This document shows positions 9,608 to 18,870 of a stretch of 64,000 nt of DNA, one piece after another. A program made the position numbers and the translations under genes. The DNA is taken from positions 354,528-418,527 of the forward strand of contig NZ_QFWX01000005.1 of the NCBI RefSeq assembly GCF_003344045.1, read 5' to 3'. The notes under the pieces were generated by a model. The model was not told the origin of the DNA. It did no database searches and saw only the letters and a list, made by a program, of their open reading frames with translations. Numbering within the stretch: position 1 is the first letter of the stretch; each line of letters begins with the position of its first letter. The stretch is from Marinobacter vulgaris. Lineage in GTDB: Bacteria; Pseudomonadota; Gammaproteobacteria; Pseudomonadales; Oleiphilaceae.

Positions 9608-10657
9608 ATGGAAGACAAGCGCAACAAAGCACTGAGCGCGGCACTTAGCCAGATTGAACGCCAGTTCGGCAAGGGCGCCGTGATGAAAATGGGTGACCAG
9701 CCCCGTGAGGCCATTCCTGCGGTTTCCACCGGGTCCCTTGGGCTGGATGTAGCCCTGGGTATTGGTGGCCTGCCTTACGGGCGGGTTTGCGAGATTTATG
9801 GCCCGGAAAGTTCCGGTAAAACCACACTGACCCTTCAGGTGATCGCCGAAGCCCAGAAGGATGGCAAAACCTGCGCCTTTATCGATGCGGAACACGCTCT
9901 GGATCCCATTTACGCCGAAAAGCTGGGCGTGAACGTGGACGATCTGCTGGTATCCCAGCCGGATACCGGTGAACAGGCGCTGGAAATCGCCGACATGCTG
10001 GTGCGCTCCAATGCGGTAGACATCATTATTGTCGACTCTGTCGCTGCGCTGACTCCGAAAGCCGAAATCGAAGGTGAAATGGGTGACAGTCACGTGGGCC
10101 TTCAGGCTCGGTTGATGTCCCAGGCGTTGCGGAAACTGACCGGTAACATCAAGCACGCCAACTGTCTGCTGATCTTCATCAACCAGATCCGCATGAAAAT
10201 CGGCGTTATGTTCGGCAGCCCGGAAACCACCACCGGTGGTAACGCGCTGAAGTTTTACGCCTCGGTTCGCCTGGACATCCGCCGCATCGGCTCGGTCAAG
10301 GAAGGCGACGAGGTTGTTGGCAACGAAACCCGCGTGAAAGTGGTCAAGAACAAGGTTTCTCCCCCGTTCAAACAGGCGGAATTCCAGATCATGTACGGCA
10401 AGGGCATTTACCATATGGCCGAAGTGCTTGATATGGGTGTCAAGGAGGGCTTTGTGGACAAGTCCGGTGCCTGGTATGCCTATAAGGGCGACAAGATCGG
10501 CCAGGGCAAGGCCAATGCCTGCAAGTTCCTGGAAGAGAATCGGGAGATTGCTAACGAAATTGAAGCCGCTGTGCGCGACAAGCTGATGCCGAAGCCGGTA
10601 AAGAAAGAAGCCGTCGCTGAAGAGATAACAGCAGACGCCAATGGTGAGCTTCTCTAA
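9608..10657 (+). CDS. recA: Recombinase RecA
   Basis: Forms filaments on single-stranded DNA, catalyses strand exchange and stimulates LexA self-cleavage. The product has 349 residues. Walker [10 protein letters not shown] is at 65-73, Walker [11 protein letters not shown] follows, and the L2 region reads [27 protein letters not shown]. The acidic C-terminal tail is short. The start [17 protein letters not shown] matches family N-termini; the open frame continues upstream to 9560 but without homology. A LexA box lies upstream. The regulator recX, which often follows recA, is not in this position; a flavodoxin-like gene follows instead. Confidence 0.98.
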   Translation: MEDKRNKALSAALSQIERQFGKGAVMKMGDQPREAIPAVSTGSLGLDVALGIGGLPYGRVCEIYGPESSGKTTLTLQVIAEAQKDGKTCAFIDAEHALDPIYAEKLGVNVDDLLVSQPDTGEQALEIADMLVRSNAVDIIIVDSVAALTPKAEIEGEMGDSHVGLQARLMSQALRKLTGNIKHANCLLIFINQIRMKIGVMFGSPETTTGGNALKFYASVRLDIRRIGSVKEGDEVVGNETRVKVVKNKVSPPFKQAEFQIMYGKGIYHMAEVLDMGVKEGFVDKSGAWYAYKGDKIGQGKANACKFLEENREIANEIEAAVRDKLMPKPVKKEAVAEEITADANGELL

Positions 10658-10695
10658 GTGCTGTTGTGAGTACCTGACCTGTCGGGGGAGGTGGT

Positions 10696-11166
10696 ATGGA
10701 GACGAAGAAAAGACTGCTGGTTATTGCCCATGCACCCTCCCCGAATACCCTCAAACTGCGGGAAGCCGTAGCACAGGGGGCAAAACATCAGGACATTGAA
10801 AACGTCGAGGTGACGGTGCGTCCGCCTCTGGAAGCCGGCCCCGACGATGTTCTGGCGTGTGATGCCATTATCCTCGGTACTACTGAAAATCTGGGCTACA
10901 TGAGTGGCGCCCTTAAAGATTTCTTCGACCGCAGCTATTATCCCTGCCTTGAGAGAACCCAGGGCCTGCCCTTCACGTTTTACATCCGCGCCGGACTTGA
11001 CGGCACAGGCACTCATCGTGCTATCGAATCCATCACGACTGGTTTGCGCTGGCGCCTGGTACAGGAGCCACTGCTGTGTCATGGCGAGTATAGGGACGAG
11101 TTCGAGGACCAGTGCCGGGAACTCGGGCTTTATGTGGCGGCTGGCCTGGATGCGGGTCTGTTCTAG
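10696..11166 (+). CDS. Flavodoxin-like NAD(P)H-dependent oxidoreductase
   Basis: A 156-residue single-domain protein with a flavodoxin fold. The first strand LLVIAHAPSPNTLKLREAV supplies the phosphate-binding loop for FMN, and AIILGTTENLGYMSGALKDFFDR (about 56-78) is the second FMN contact typical of NADPH-dependent FMN reductases. The role is unknown beyond probable flavin-linked redox chemistry. GGGGAGG lies 9 nt before the ATG. It sits 38 bp after recA. Confidence 0.75.
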   Translation: METKKRLLVIAHAPSPNTLKLREAVAQGAKHQDIENVEVTVRPPLEAGPDDVLACDAIILGTTENLGYMSGALKDFFDRSYYPCLERTQGLPFTFYIRAGLDGTGTHRAIESITTGLRWRLVQEPLLCHGEYRDEFEDQCRELGLYVAAGLDAGLF

Positions 11167-11237
11167 GTAAGAGAATGACTGGGGTCTTTCCTTACCGCCG
11201 GTGTATAGTAGGCGGTTTTGGAAATTGGGAAGACGTC

Positions 11238-11630
11238 ATGTTTCATCTTGAACTGGAACCACGTTTCAGCGATACCGATGCCCTGGGGCATATCAGCAAC
11301 ACCACCCTGCCGGTCTGGTTCGAACAGGCCCGAAAGCCGCTGTTCCGGATTTTTCATCCTACCCTTGAGGCGGAAACCTGGCCGCTGATCATTGCGCGGC
11401 TGGAAATCGACCTGATGGCACAAAGTTACTGGCACCAGCCTGTGGAGATTCGTACCGGGATCGGCAAGATCGGCAACACGTCCTTTCACGTTGTCCAGGA
11501 GGCATGGCAGAGCGGCAAACAGATTGCCCGCGGCGTAGCCGTGTTGATTCATTTTGACTACGAGCGAGAAAAAGCGCTTCCGATTCCTGACGGGATCAGG
11601 TCAAAACTGTCTGAACACCTGATGGACTGA
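11238..11630 (+). CDS. Acyl-CoA thioesterase (4HBT hotdog family)
   Basis: A 130-residue single hotdog domain that would hydrolyse acyl-CoA thioesters. The opening RFSDTDALGHISNTTLPVWFEQAR carries the 4-hydroxybenzoyl-CoA thioesterase catalytic motif, with Asp (in SDTDALGH) near residue 14 and the Asn-type position nearby. Later strands read IARLEIDLMAQSYWHQPVEI and FHVVQEAWQSGKQIARGVAVLIHFD. The open frame extends to 11112, but the ATG at 11238 begins at the domain and has GGGA upstream. Substrate chain length is not readable from sequence. Confidence 0.85.
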   Translation: MFHLELEPRFSDTDALGHISNTTLPVWFEQARKPLFRIFHPTLEAETWPLIIARLEIDLMAQSYWHQPVEIRTGIGKIGNTSFHVVQEAWQSGKQIARGVAVLIHFDYEREKALPIPDGIRSKLSEHLMD

Positions 11631-11801
11631 CGCTTTCTGTGTTTTCCTGCCTTCAAACTGAACCCATCGGTAATCGTGCCTGATTGATCGATTCACCCAC
11701 AAGTTTGGCGAAATCTGTAGCCCGACCGCGACAGGGCGGGCCCCAGATTCTACAATGACCGGCCAACACCAAATGCTTTCATTCCGTTACAGGACCGAAT
11801 C

Positions 11802-14210
11802 TTGAAGTCACTGTCCCTGAACCAGCTTTATAAAGCCTGTGTTTTAAAAGATTTACCGTTCAAGACCACCAGACAACTCGAGCCGCTGGCAGAAATCGTC
11901 GGGCAGAACCGTGCCCAGGCGGCGGTGCGCTTTGCCCTGGCCATGCCCCATGGCGGCTATAACGTCTACGCGGTCGGCCGCAACGGCCTGGGCAAACGCA
12001 CCATGATGCTGCGTTACCTGGAGCATCACGTGGACACCGAGAATCAGAGCCATGACTGGTGTTATGTGGCCAACTTCGAAGAGCCCCGCGTGCCCAGGAT
12101 GCTCAGACTTCCTGCCGGCAAAGGCACCGAACTGAAACAGGACATGGAAAAGCTGATGGGGCGTCTGATGAAGATGATCCCCCAGACCTTTGACAGCGAC
12201 AGTTTTCTGGAGCGTGCTGAGAAACTGAAGAACGACTACACCAAAAAACAGGAAGACGAGCTGGAAAAGGTCGCGGCCCAGGCAAAACGCAAAAAAGTGA
12301 GCCTGAATATCACCACTCCGGGAGGCTACCGCCTGGTGGCGATGAACGGCAAGGAGCCCCACACCGCTGAGTCATTCCAGGCGCTGACCGAAGAGCAGCG
12401 GGAGAAATTCGAGAGCGATATCAACAAGCTTGAGAAAAAGCTGCGCCAGGCACTGCGCAAACTGGCGGACTGGGAGCAGGAGTATGCAGAGAGCCAGCAG
12501 GCTCTTAATGAAGAGACCCTGGAGGGAATCTCGGGCCACCAGATCGATGAACTGGTAGAAAAGTATCGGGACCAGCCGGATGTGGTTGCCTACTTCGAGG
12601 CTGTGCGCAAGGACCTGTCAGAAAGCCTGGAAATATTCCTGGAAGATAATGAAGAGCAGGCAGCGATCGCCTACGCCTCGCTCGACAAGAAAATGCCCCG
12701 TCGCTATCTGGTGAACGTGCTGGTCCACCAGAAAACCGATGAAGTGCCTGTGGTGGTGGAGGATAATCCCACCTACCACAACCTGTTCGGTTATGTCGAA
12801 AGTGTAACCTTTAAAGGCACCGTGTTTACCGATTTCTCGCTTATCCGCCCGGGCAGTCTTCACCGTGCCAATGGCGGCTATCTGCTGATGGATGCCATCA
12901 AGGTTCTGGAGCAGCCATTCGTGTGGGATGGCATCAAGCGCGCATTGCGCTCCAAATCCATCCAGATCAATTCCCTGGAACGGGAGTTGACCTTGTCAGG
13001 CACCATTTCGCTGGAGCCTGAGGCAATCCCGCTGGACGTGAAAATCGTGTTGTTCGGCGACCGGGAAACCTGGATGCTGCTGCAGGACTATGATCCCGAG
13101 TTTGCCGAGCTGTTCCGGGTGACGGCAGATTTCGAGAATGAAATGATGCGCACAGATGAGAGCCAGGTTCTGTACGCCAAGTTCATCGCCAGCCTTGTGG
13201 ATGAAAAGAAGTTGCTTCACTGCAGCAACAGGGCGGTGGCCCGCATCATCGAGCACAGTGCGCGCATGGCGGAGCATCAGGACCGCCTGTCACTGCATGC
13301 CGCGGACATTGCCAACCTGTTGCGCGAATCCGACTACTGGGCGCGGCAGGCCGGGGCCAGGCTGATCCAGAACTCCCACGTGGACCAGGCGCTGGAAAGC
13401 GCCCGATATCGTAGCAGCCGCATTCGGGATCAGTTCTACGACTCTATCCGTGACGGGTCAACGCTGGTGTCTACCACGGGTACCTGCGTAGGGCAGGTGA
13501 ATGCGCTTTCGGTGCTTTCGACCGGCGGCTTTGAGTTCGGGCTGTCCAACAGAATTACCGCCACCTGCTATTATGGAGATGGCGGTGTGATGGACATCGA
13601 GCGTGATGTCAAGCTGGGGGGGAATATCCATTCCAAGGGCGTGATGATACTCAGCTCCTGGCTTTCTGCCCATTTTGCGGTGAATGATCCCATGCACCTG
13701 TCTGCCAGCCTGACGTTCGAGCAGAACTACGGTGAGGTGGATGGTGACAGCGCCTCCCTGGCAGAAATGTGCGCGCTGGTTTCGTCGCTGTCGGGGTTGC
13801 CCGTGCGCCAGGATCTGGCGATCACCGGGTCGGTGAACCAGTTTGGGGAGGTTCAGCCGATCGGGGGGGTCAATGAGAAGGTGGAGGGATTTTTCAGCAC
13901 CTGTAAACTTCTTGGGGAATTGACCGGAACCCAGGGCGTGATCGTACCTGCAACCAATGTCCAGAATCTGATGCTCGACCAGGAAGTGGTTCAGGCTGTC
14001 CGTGACGGCAAGTTTGTCGTTCATTCGGTGACCCGGGCAGAGGACGCCATCGCCCTGCTGCTGGGCAAGCCGGCAGGCAAGGCAGACAGGAAAGGCAGGT
14101 ATCCCAGGCAGAGCGTTTTTGGCATGATTCAGCAACGCCTGGAAAAAATGCGCGAGCATGAGCGTCAGGAGCATGCCCGGGACGATCACAAAGATCCGTC
14201 GATCCACTGA
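11802..14210 (+). CDS. Lon-like AAA+ serine protease (AAA_32/LonB type)
   Basis: An 802-residue ATP-binding protease of the type annotated as Lon-related (E. coli YcbZ-like). Near the N-terminus is a Walker A variant, GRNGLGKRT (about 58-67). A long charged coiled coil covers about residues 130-270, then a second ATPase-like segment with LVNVLVHQKT and HRANGGYLLMDAIKVL. The Lon C-terminal protease domain carries the Ser-Lys dyad in GDSASLAEM (about 649) and NEKVEGFF (about 690). The frame begins with TTG (cttgaagtca) after AGGA at 11791; no better start exists upstream. Likely cytoplasmic protein quality control. A response-regulator gene follows after 38 bp. Confidence 0.9.
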   Translation: MKSLSLNQLYKACVLKDLPFKTTRQLEPLAEIVGQNRAQAAVRFALAMPHGGYNVYAVGRNGLGKRTMMLRYLEHHVDTENQSHDWCYVANFEEPRVPRMLRLPAGKGTELKQDMEKLMGRLMKMIPQTFDSDSFLERAEKLKNDYTKKQEDELEKVAAQAKRKKVSLNITTPGGYRLVAMNGKEPHTAESFQALTEEQREKFESDINKLEKKLRQALRKLADWEQEYAESQQALNEETLEGISGHQIDELVEKYRDQPDVVAYFEAVRKDLSESLEIFLEDNEEQAAIAYASLDKKMPRRYLVNVLVHQKTDEVPVVVEDNPTYHNLFGYVESVTFKGTVFTDFSLIRPGSLHRANGGYLLMDAIKVLEQPFVWDGIKRALRSKSIQINSLERELTLSGTISLEPEAIPLDVKIVLFGDRETWMLLQDYDPEFAELFRVTADFENEMMRTDESQVLYAKFIASLVDEKKLLHCSNRAVARIIEHSARMAEHQDRLSLHAADIANLLRESDYWARQAGARLIQNSHVDQALESARYRSSRIRDQFYDSIRDGSTLVSTTGTCVGQVNALSVLSTGGFEFGLSNRITATCYYGDGGVMDIERDVKLGGNIHSKGVMILSSWLSAHFAVNDPMHLSASLTFEQNYGEVDGDSASLAEMCALVSSLSGLPVRQDLAITGSVNQFGEVQPIGGVNEKVEGFFSTCKLLGELTGTQGVIVPATNVQNLMLDQEVVQAVRDGKFVVHSVTRAEDAIALLLGKPAGKADRKGRYPRQSVFGMIQQRLEKMREHERQEHARDDHKDPSIH

Positions 14211-14248
14211 GCCCTATCGACGGTAATCGAGAAGGAGAGGCAAGGCAC

Positions 14249-14875
14249 ATGACTGATACCCAGCAAACGGTGTACGTGGTTGAGGATGACGAGGCGGTTC
14301 GTGATTCCCTGGAACTGCTGCTGAAATCCGATGGCAAGCCCGTCAGAACTTACGAGAATGCCAACGCATTCCTGAAGGATTATTCCGACAAGATGGCAGG
14401 CTGCATCGTGCTGGATATTCGTATGCCTGGTATGGACGGCATGGAACTTCAGAAAAAGCTGAACGAAAAGCACTCCATCCTCCCGATCATCTTTGTGACC
14501 GGCCATGGTGATGTGCCGATGGCCGTCGACGCCATGAAAGAGGGGGCGGTGGACTTTATCCAGAAACCCTACCGGGAAGAAGCCCTGTTGCAGAAAATCG
14601 AGGCGGCACTCGAGCAGGACCGGGAGCAGCGCAAAACCCTCGGCGAGAAACAGGAAATCCTGCGCCGCGTGAAGAGCCTGACCCCGCGCGAACACGAGAT
14701 CATGGACCGGATGATTGCGGGGCAGGCCAACAAGGTCATTGCCATTGAGCTTGAAATCAGCCAGCGGACCGTTGAGATACACCGTTCACGGGTGATGCAC
14801 AAGATGGGTACCCATTCGTTGGCACACCTGGTGCGTATGGTGCTGTCCGTAAAGGACCTTATCGACGCGCGCTGA
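14249..14875 (+). CDS. FixJ/NarL-type response regulator
   Basis: A 208-residue two-component regulator. The receiver domain (1-120) shows the acidic pocket E12-D13-D14, the phosphoacceptor D56 in CIVLDIRMPGMDG and Lys in FIQKPYREE. A LuxR-type helix-turn-helix follows from about 143 (LTPREHEIMDRMIAG ... ISQRTVEIHRSRVM). This FixJ/TodT layout acts as a transcription activator once phosphorylated. The next gene, 45 bp on, encodes its probable kinase. GAAGGAGAGG sits 10 nt before the ATG. Confidence 0.93.
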   Translation: MTDTQQTVYVVEDDEAVRDSLELLLKSDGKPVRTYENANAFLKDYSDKMAGCIVLDIRMPGMDGMELQKKLNEKHSILPIIFVTGHGDVPMAVDAMKEGAVDFIQKPYREEALLQKIEAALEQDREQRKTLGEKQEILRRVKSLTPREHEIMDRMIAGQANKVIAIELEISQRTVEIHRSRVMHKMGTHSLAHLVRMVLSVKDLIDAR

Positions 14876-14920
14876 TTTGGCCGGCATTATGCAGTGACCA
14901 TCGTAACCGGCTGTATTTAT

Positions 14921-16510
14921 ATGACAGATGCTGTCCTGGAGACATCAGACGTAACGGTTCTGCTCGTTGACGACAACCCGCAGAACCTGAAGGTTCTTTA
15001 CGAAACCCTCAAGGACAAGGGCTATCGCCTGCTCATCGCCAACGATGGTGAAAAGGCCCTGGACCTCGCTCATCGCCACCAGCCTGAAGTTATCCTGCTC
15101 GACATCATGATGCCGGAACTGGACGGCTATCAGGTCTGTGAGCGCCTCAAGGCCGACCCGGTTACCTCCGATAGCGCGGTTGTATTTCTCTCCGCCCTTG
15201 ACGATCTTCAGGCCAAAGTCCGGGGCTTCTCCCTGGGTGGTGCCGATTATATCTCCAAGCCCTTCCAGGCCCAGGAAGTGATCGCCAGGGTTAAAACCCA
15301 TGCCCGGGTTATCCGTCTGGAGCGGGAGCTCCAGGCACGTAATCGCCAGCTCGAAAATGATCAGGCCCGCATACTGAACTCCATCAGCGAAGGTATCTAC
15401 GGGCTGGATGCCAGTGGCGTTATCGTATTTGCCAATCCCGCCGCTGCCCTGATCATGCGCAGCTCAGCCGAGGAGCTGGTCGGCCAGAATTTTTTTGAAC
15501 TGCATTTCCGCACGGCCGGCCAGGGATGCGAGTCACTGCCGGTTTATGCCACCTGCAGCCAGGGAGTTGCGGAAAACCAGCGCAACATCGAAATGCTGCG
15601 GGCAGATGGCGCTGCGTTTCCGGTCGAATATCGCTCCACGCCCAATCTTGACGGGGATGAACTGCACGGGGCGGTGGTTGTTTTTCGTGATATCACCACC
15701 GAACTTGAGAGTGAGCGGGCGCTTGAAGAAGCCCGCAACCTGGTTCAGGAGCAGCGGGAACAGATCGCCCATTTCTCACGCCTGACCACCATGGGTGAGA
15801 TGGCGGCGGGTGTGGCCCACGAAGTCAATCAGCCGCTGACCGCCATCACCAATTATGCGCGTGTTGCCAAGCGGGTTCTGGCCAAAGAAGAGCCGGATTA
15901 CCCGTTGCTCGAGGACACGCTGGAGAAAATCGAGGCCCAGTCGCACCGCGCCAGTGAAGTAATCCGCCGGATTCGCCGGTTCATGAAAAAACCGGCGGCG
16001 GGGAAGGACGTGCTTTCCCTCGCCGCGTTGCTTGAGGATACCCGCCAGTTTGCGGAAGTGGATATTCGCAATAATGAAGGCGGCGTTCAGATTTCCGTCG
16101 CTGATGACGTGCCTGAGGTGCTGGCCGATCCCATTCAGGTTCAGCAGGTAGCGCTGAACCTGATCCGCAATGCCCTGGAGTCGACACGCAGTGCGAATTC
16201 CTCAGCCCCGGTGGAAGTGGACGTGGCCATGTCCGGCGGTCGCTGTGTCAGGGTTTCAGTGACCGATCATGGTATCGGTTTGCCGGATGACGCAGAAGAG
16301 AAACTCTTTCTGCCTTTCTACACCACCAAGGAAGAGGGCATGGGTATCGGCCTGCCAACATGCCGTTCGCTGATCCAGGCCCAGGGCGGTGATATCGGCT
16401 TCGAACGCCCACAGCTGGGTGGCGCCTGCTTCTATTTCACTTTGCCAGTGGCAGGCGCCGATGGCATCTCCTGCAGAGCCGAGGCCGACGAGTCAAAGCC
16501 GGCGGAATAA
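14921..16510 (+). CDS. Soluble hybrid histidine kinase (REC-PAS-HisKA-HATPase)
   Basis: A 529-residue sensor kinase without membrane segments. An N-terminal receiver domain (about 10-130, phosphoacceptor D61 in LLDIMMPELDG) comes first, then a PAS domain (about 145-265, SISEGIYGLDASGVIVFANPAAA), a FixL-like dimerisation domain with H300 in GVAHEVNQPL, and an ATPase domain with LNLIRNALES, DHGIGLP and MGIGLPTC. A receiver at the N-terminus of the kinase suggests it takes input from another kinase or tunes its own activity. A GTG at 14894 would add nine residues; neither start has a clear ribosome-binding site. It pairs with the FixJ-type regulator just upstream. Confidence 0.92.
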   Translation: MTDAVLETSDVTVLLVDDNPQNLKVLYETLKDKGYRLLIANDGEKALDLAHRHQPEVILLDIMMPELDGYQVCERLKADPVTSDSAVVFLSALDDLQAKVRGFSLGGADYISKPFQAQEVIARVKTHARVIRLERELQARNRQLENDQARILNSISEGIYGLDASGVIVFANPAAALIMRSSAEELVGQNFFELHFRTAGQGCESLPVYATCSQGVAENQRNIEMLRADGAAFPVEYRSTPNLDGDELHGAVVVFRDITTELESERALEEARNLVQEQREQIAHFSRLTTMGEMAAGVAHEVNQPLTAITNYARVAKRVLAKEEPDYPLLEDTLEKIEAQSHRASEVIRRIRRFMKKPAAGKDVLSLAALLEDTRQFAEVDIRNNEGGVQISVADDVPEVLADPIQVQQVALNLIRNALESTRSANSSAPVEVDVAMSGGRCVRVSVTDHGIGLPDDAEEKLFLPFYTTKEEGMGIGLPTCRSLIQAQGGDIGFERPQLGGACFYFTLPVAGADGISCRAEADESKPAE

Positions 16511-16515
16511 CCGGC

Positions 16516-17394
16516 TCAGCTTCCCCAGTGAACCTTGCCGTTGAGGTGAGGCGCATTTCCTGATGCATTCAGCAATTGATACTCCCAGGTGGACGTTCCG
16601 GCCTGCCAGTTGAGCTGTGCTGTTCCAGGCAGAAACAGTGGCTTTTTGAACTGGCACGAGACCGATACCGCATCCTGCCGCCAGCCGCTCTGCTGTTCCA
16701 ACAGGGCCAGCACCCGGGCCTTGCTCCACATTCCATGGGCGATGGCCCGAGGGAAACCGAACGCCTTCGCGGTCAATGCATGAAGATGGATCGGGTTTCT
16801 GTCCCCTGACACGTCAGCATACTGCCGGCCAATGGACTCCGGCGCGCGGATCTCTGCGGTCTCGGGGTAGCGCGGCAGTTCTGGTGACTTGTCGCCGGAG
16901 TGTCTGCCGTTTTTATCCGCTTGCCGGAACAGGGTGGTGCTGGTTTCTTCCCACACCAGGCGGCCGCCTGCCCAGGCTTTGGTGACCAGGTCGAACTCGA
17001 GGCCCTTGGGGGTGGTGCTCTGATCTCCCAGTCTCACCACGATGTCCAGACTCTCTCCGGCACCTATAGGGCGATGCTGGGTGATGTGGTTACGAAGGTG
17101 TACCAGACCCAGCAGTGGCAGGGGGAAAGCGGTCTCCGTCAGCAGCTTCAGGTGTAGGGGGAATGCCAGTATATGGGGCCAGGTGATGGGCACGGTCGTT
17201 CGCTGCGCAAACCCGCATATGGCCTGGTAACGTTTCAGATTGTCGTTGGCCGTGCTGACCCCGGTCAGTTTCGCAGACAACCGGGGAATCCGGATATCAC
17301 CGCCGGAGGGTGACTTTCTCCGGGGCAGCAGTACCTTGCCGTAAAGTGACCATAGGCCCGGCGGGCGATTGTGATAGGTTAAAGTATCTGTCAT
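16516..17394 (-). CDS. MaoC-like (double hotdog) dehydratase/hydratase
   Basis: A 292-residue protein with a divergent N-terminal half and a C-terminal R-hydratase-like hotdog. The hydratase motif YADVSGDRNPIHLHALTAKAFGFPRAIAHGMW (about 185-216) contains the Asp and His used to hydrate trans-2-enoyl-CoA. Length and layout fit the two-hotdog MaoC group involved in fatty-acid or polyketide-like acyl-CoA metabolism. It is convergent with the kinase gene (5 bp apart) and divergent from tRNA-Asp. Substrate unknown. Confidence 0.85.
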   Translation of the reverse strand: MTDTLTYHNRPPGLWSLYGKVLLPRRKSPSGGDIRIPRLSAKLTGVSTANDNLKRYQAICGFAQRTTVPITWPHILAFPLHLKLLTETAFPLPLLGLVHLRNHITQHRPIGAGESLDIVVRLGDQSTTPKGLEFDLVTKAWAGGRLVWEETSTTLFRQADKNGRHSGDKSPELPRYPETAEIRAPESIGRQYADVSGDRNPIHLHALTAKAFGFPRAIAHGMWSKARVLALLEQQSGWRQDAVSVSCQFKKPLFLPGTAQLNWQAGTSTWEYQLLNASGNAPHLNGKVHWGS

Positions 17395-17433
17395 GGCGTT
17401 AATTCTCCTGGAGCATCTTTTTCATGAAAAACG

Positions 17434-17461
17434 TTGACATGCGAGGCTGCCTCTTTATAAT
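17434..17461 (+). promoter_or_regulatory. Sigma-70 promoter of tRNA-Asp
   Basis: A consensus -35 TTGACA (17434-17439) and -10 TATAAT (17456-17461) are separated by 16 bp, followed by a GC-rich discriminator (gcgccc). That is the expected form of a strong, growth-regulated stable-RNA promoter, about 60 bp before the tRNA. Confidence 0.9.
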
Positions 17462-17521
17462 GCGCCCTCGTTGTCACCGAGCAATCACACCCTTGATTGT
17501 GCCAGAGGTGGCGGCTCACGC

Positions 17522-17598
17522 GGAGCGGTAGTTCAGCTGGTTAGAATACCGGCCTGTCACGCCGGGGGTCGCGGGTTCGAGTCCCGTCCGCTCCGCCA
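17522..17598 (+). tRNA. tRNA-Asp (GTC)
   Basis: A 77-nt tRNA with acceptor arms GGAGCGG/CCGCTCC, discriminator G and an encoded CCA. The anticodon is GTC at 17556-17558, inside a CCTGTCACG-type loop, and the T-loop is GTTCGAGTC. It nearly matches E. coli tRNA-Asp. A perfect sigma-70 promoter lies upstream. Confidence 0.98.
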
Positions 17599-17699
17599 TT
17601 TTCTTCCCCTCAGTAAATCTGTCTGCTGTCATCCCCGATTCATCCCGATGTAACAATTGCCTGTCATCCTTTGCCCGCTTGATGCACAGGAGATGAATG

Positions 17700-17786
17700 A
17701 TGTCTGATTACGAAGAAGAACTGATGGACTGTCAGTTTGAAGATTATGATGACGACGAAGCCCCGGATGACGCCACCGAACTGTAA
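17700..17786 (+). CDS. Acidic microprotein, 28 residues, unknown
   Basis: A short open frame starting MSDYEEELMDCQ and ending DDATEL. It is extremely acidic (14 of 28 residues are Asp or Glu), with one Cys and no Lys or Arg. AGGAG at 17688-17692 is 7 nt before the ATG, a near-ideal ribosome-binding site that no other gene explains. It lies 101 bp after tRNA-Asp and may be read from the tRNA promoter, since I see no terminator between them. It ends 15 bp before the convergent AraC-gene stop. I do not recognise it and it could be spurious; the codon pattern and site favour a real gene. Confidence 0.5.
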   Translation: MSDYEEELMDCQFEDYDDDEAPDDATEL

Positions 17787-17801
17787 GCCCGGTTCTGCTG
17801 G

Positions 17802-18860
17802 CTAGCGAAGCCCCTTGTCGTTCTGCTCAGCCAGGTACTGCTTTCTGTGTTCCCCCGGACTGGTCGCAAACCAGCGCCGCCAGGCTTTATGGAAGGCTGC
17901 CGGATTGGCAAACCCCAATAGCCAGGCAATTTCCGATAGCGAAGCGCGGGTTTCCCGGATGTACTCCATCGCCAGTTCCTTGCGGGTTTCGTCCACCAAT
18001 TCCCGAAATCCGGTATTTTCCTCCGCCAGAAGCCTTTGCAGGGTCCAGGGGGCCATGCCAAGTCTCTCCGCAATGGTGGCCAGGGTCGGGGTATCGCCCT
18101 GCATCAGGGCAGGAAGCAGGTCCTTCACCCGATCTCCGGTGCTCCAGCCGGCCCGGATCCGCGCCAGGTCCTGCTGACAGTCCGCTGACAACTGTTCGAA
18201 CATGGCCGGCTGCGCCTGCAGCGAGACTGCGTCTGCCACGCCCGGAGCCAGCCTCAGGCTGTTACCTTCGGCCCCAAACCTCACCGGACAGGCAAACCAC
18301 TGCTCAAACAGGTCCGCCATGTTCCGGGAAGGGTATTCGATGGTCACCCGTTCGATAACCTCCTCCTGGCCGGTAATAACTCTCAGAAACCGCGTCCAGG
18401 CGGCCAGCACCGAGTCCACCACAAAAAAGTTGAACACGTTGTAGGGCTTGATCGAGTAGAAATGCGCCTCGCGGCCACGATCGGCTGTCCATGGCACTCC
18501 GCGGCTGTTCCGGCTGGTGAGCAGAGCATAGCGTATCAGGGTGTCGATAGCCGCACCTGCTGTGGGCGCCGACTGGGCGGCTAGTCCGGCGATGCCTGCA
18601 TCCACCGGTCGCGACAGTTGACCCATGGTGAGCCCCAGTGCGGGATTGCCGGTGAGCGCGATGGCTGCCTGGCCCATTCGCATGAACCGGGGGATGCTGA
18701 TGCGGGCCTCCGGTGTCCCCAGTGCCTGCTCATTGAGTCCGAAACGTCCCAGCAGGTCCGCAGGATCCTCGCCTTCAGCCCGTATGGCCCGCGCCATGAC
18801 GGCAACGTACAGCACGCTGATGTCTCCGAGAGGGTTCTTGTGTCTGGTTATGGGGCGCAT
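17802..18860 (-). CDS. AraC family regulator (OruR/arabinose-binding-like N-domain)
   Basis: A 352-residue one-component regulator. The N-terminal ligand-sensing region (about 20-210) is of the type common in lipid-responsive and OruR-like proteins (GLTMGQLSRPVDAGIAGLAAQSAPTAGAAID). The C-terminal AraC DNA-binding domain holds two helix-turn-helix units (about 255-340), ending AWLLGFANPAAFHKAWRRWFATSPGEHR. It is divergent from fadH with 131 bp between, so it probably controls fadH and/or itself in response to a fatty-acid-related signal. That is inference from position. Confidence 0.9.
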   Translation of the reverse strand: MRPITRHKNPLGDISVLYVAVMARAIRAEGEDPADLLGRFGLNEQALGTPEARISIPRFMRMGQAAIALTGNPALGLTMGQLSRPVDAGIAGLAAQSAPTAGAAIDTLIRYALLTSRNSRGVPWTADRGREAHFYSIKPYNVFNFFVVDSVLAAWTRFLRVITGQEEVIERVTIEYPSRNMADLFEQWFACPVRFGAEGNSLRLAPGVADAVSLQAQPAMFEQLSADCQQDLARIRAGWSTGDRVKDLLPALMQGDTPTLATIAERLGMAPWTLQRLLAEENTGFRELVDETRKELAMEYIRETRASLSEIAWLLGFANPAAFHKAWRRWFATSPGEHRKQYLAEQNDKGLR

Positions 18861-18870
18861 GGAATCCGGT

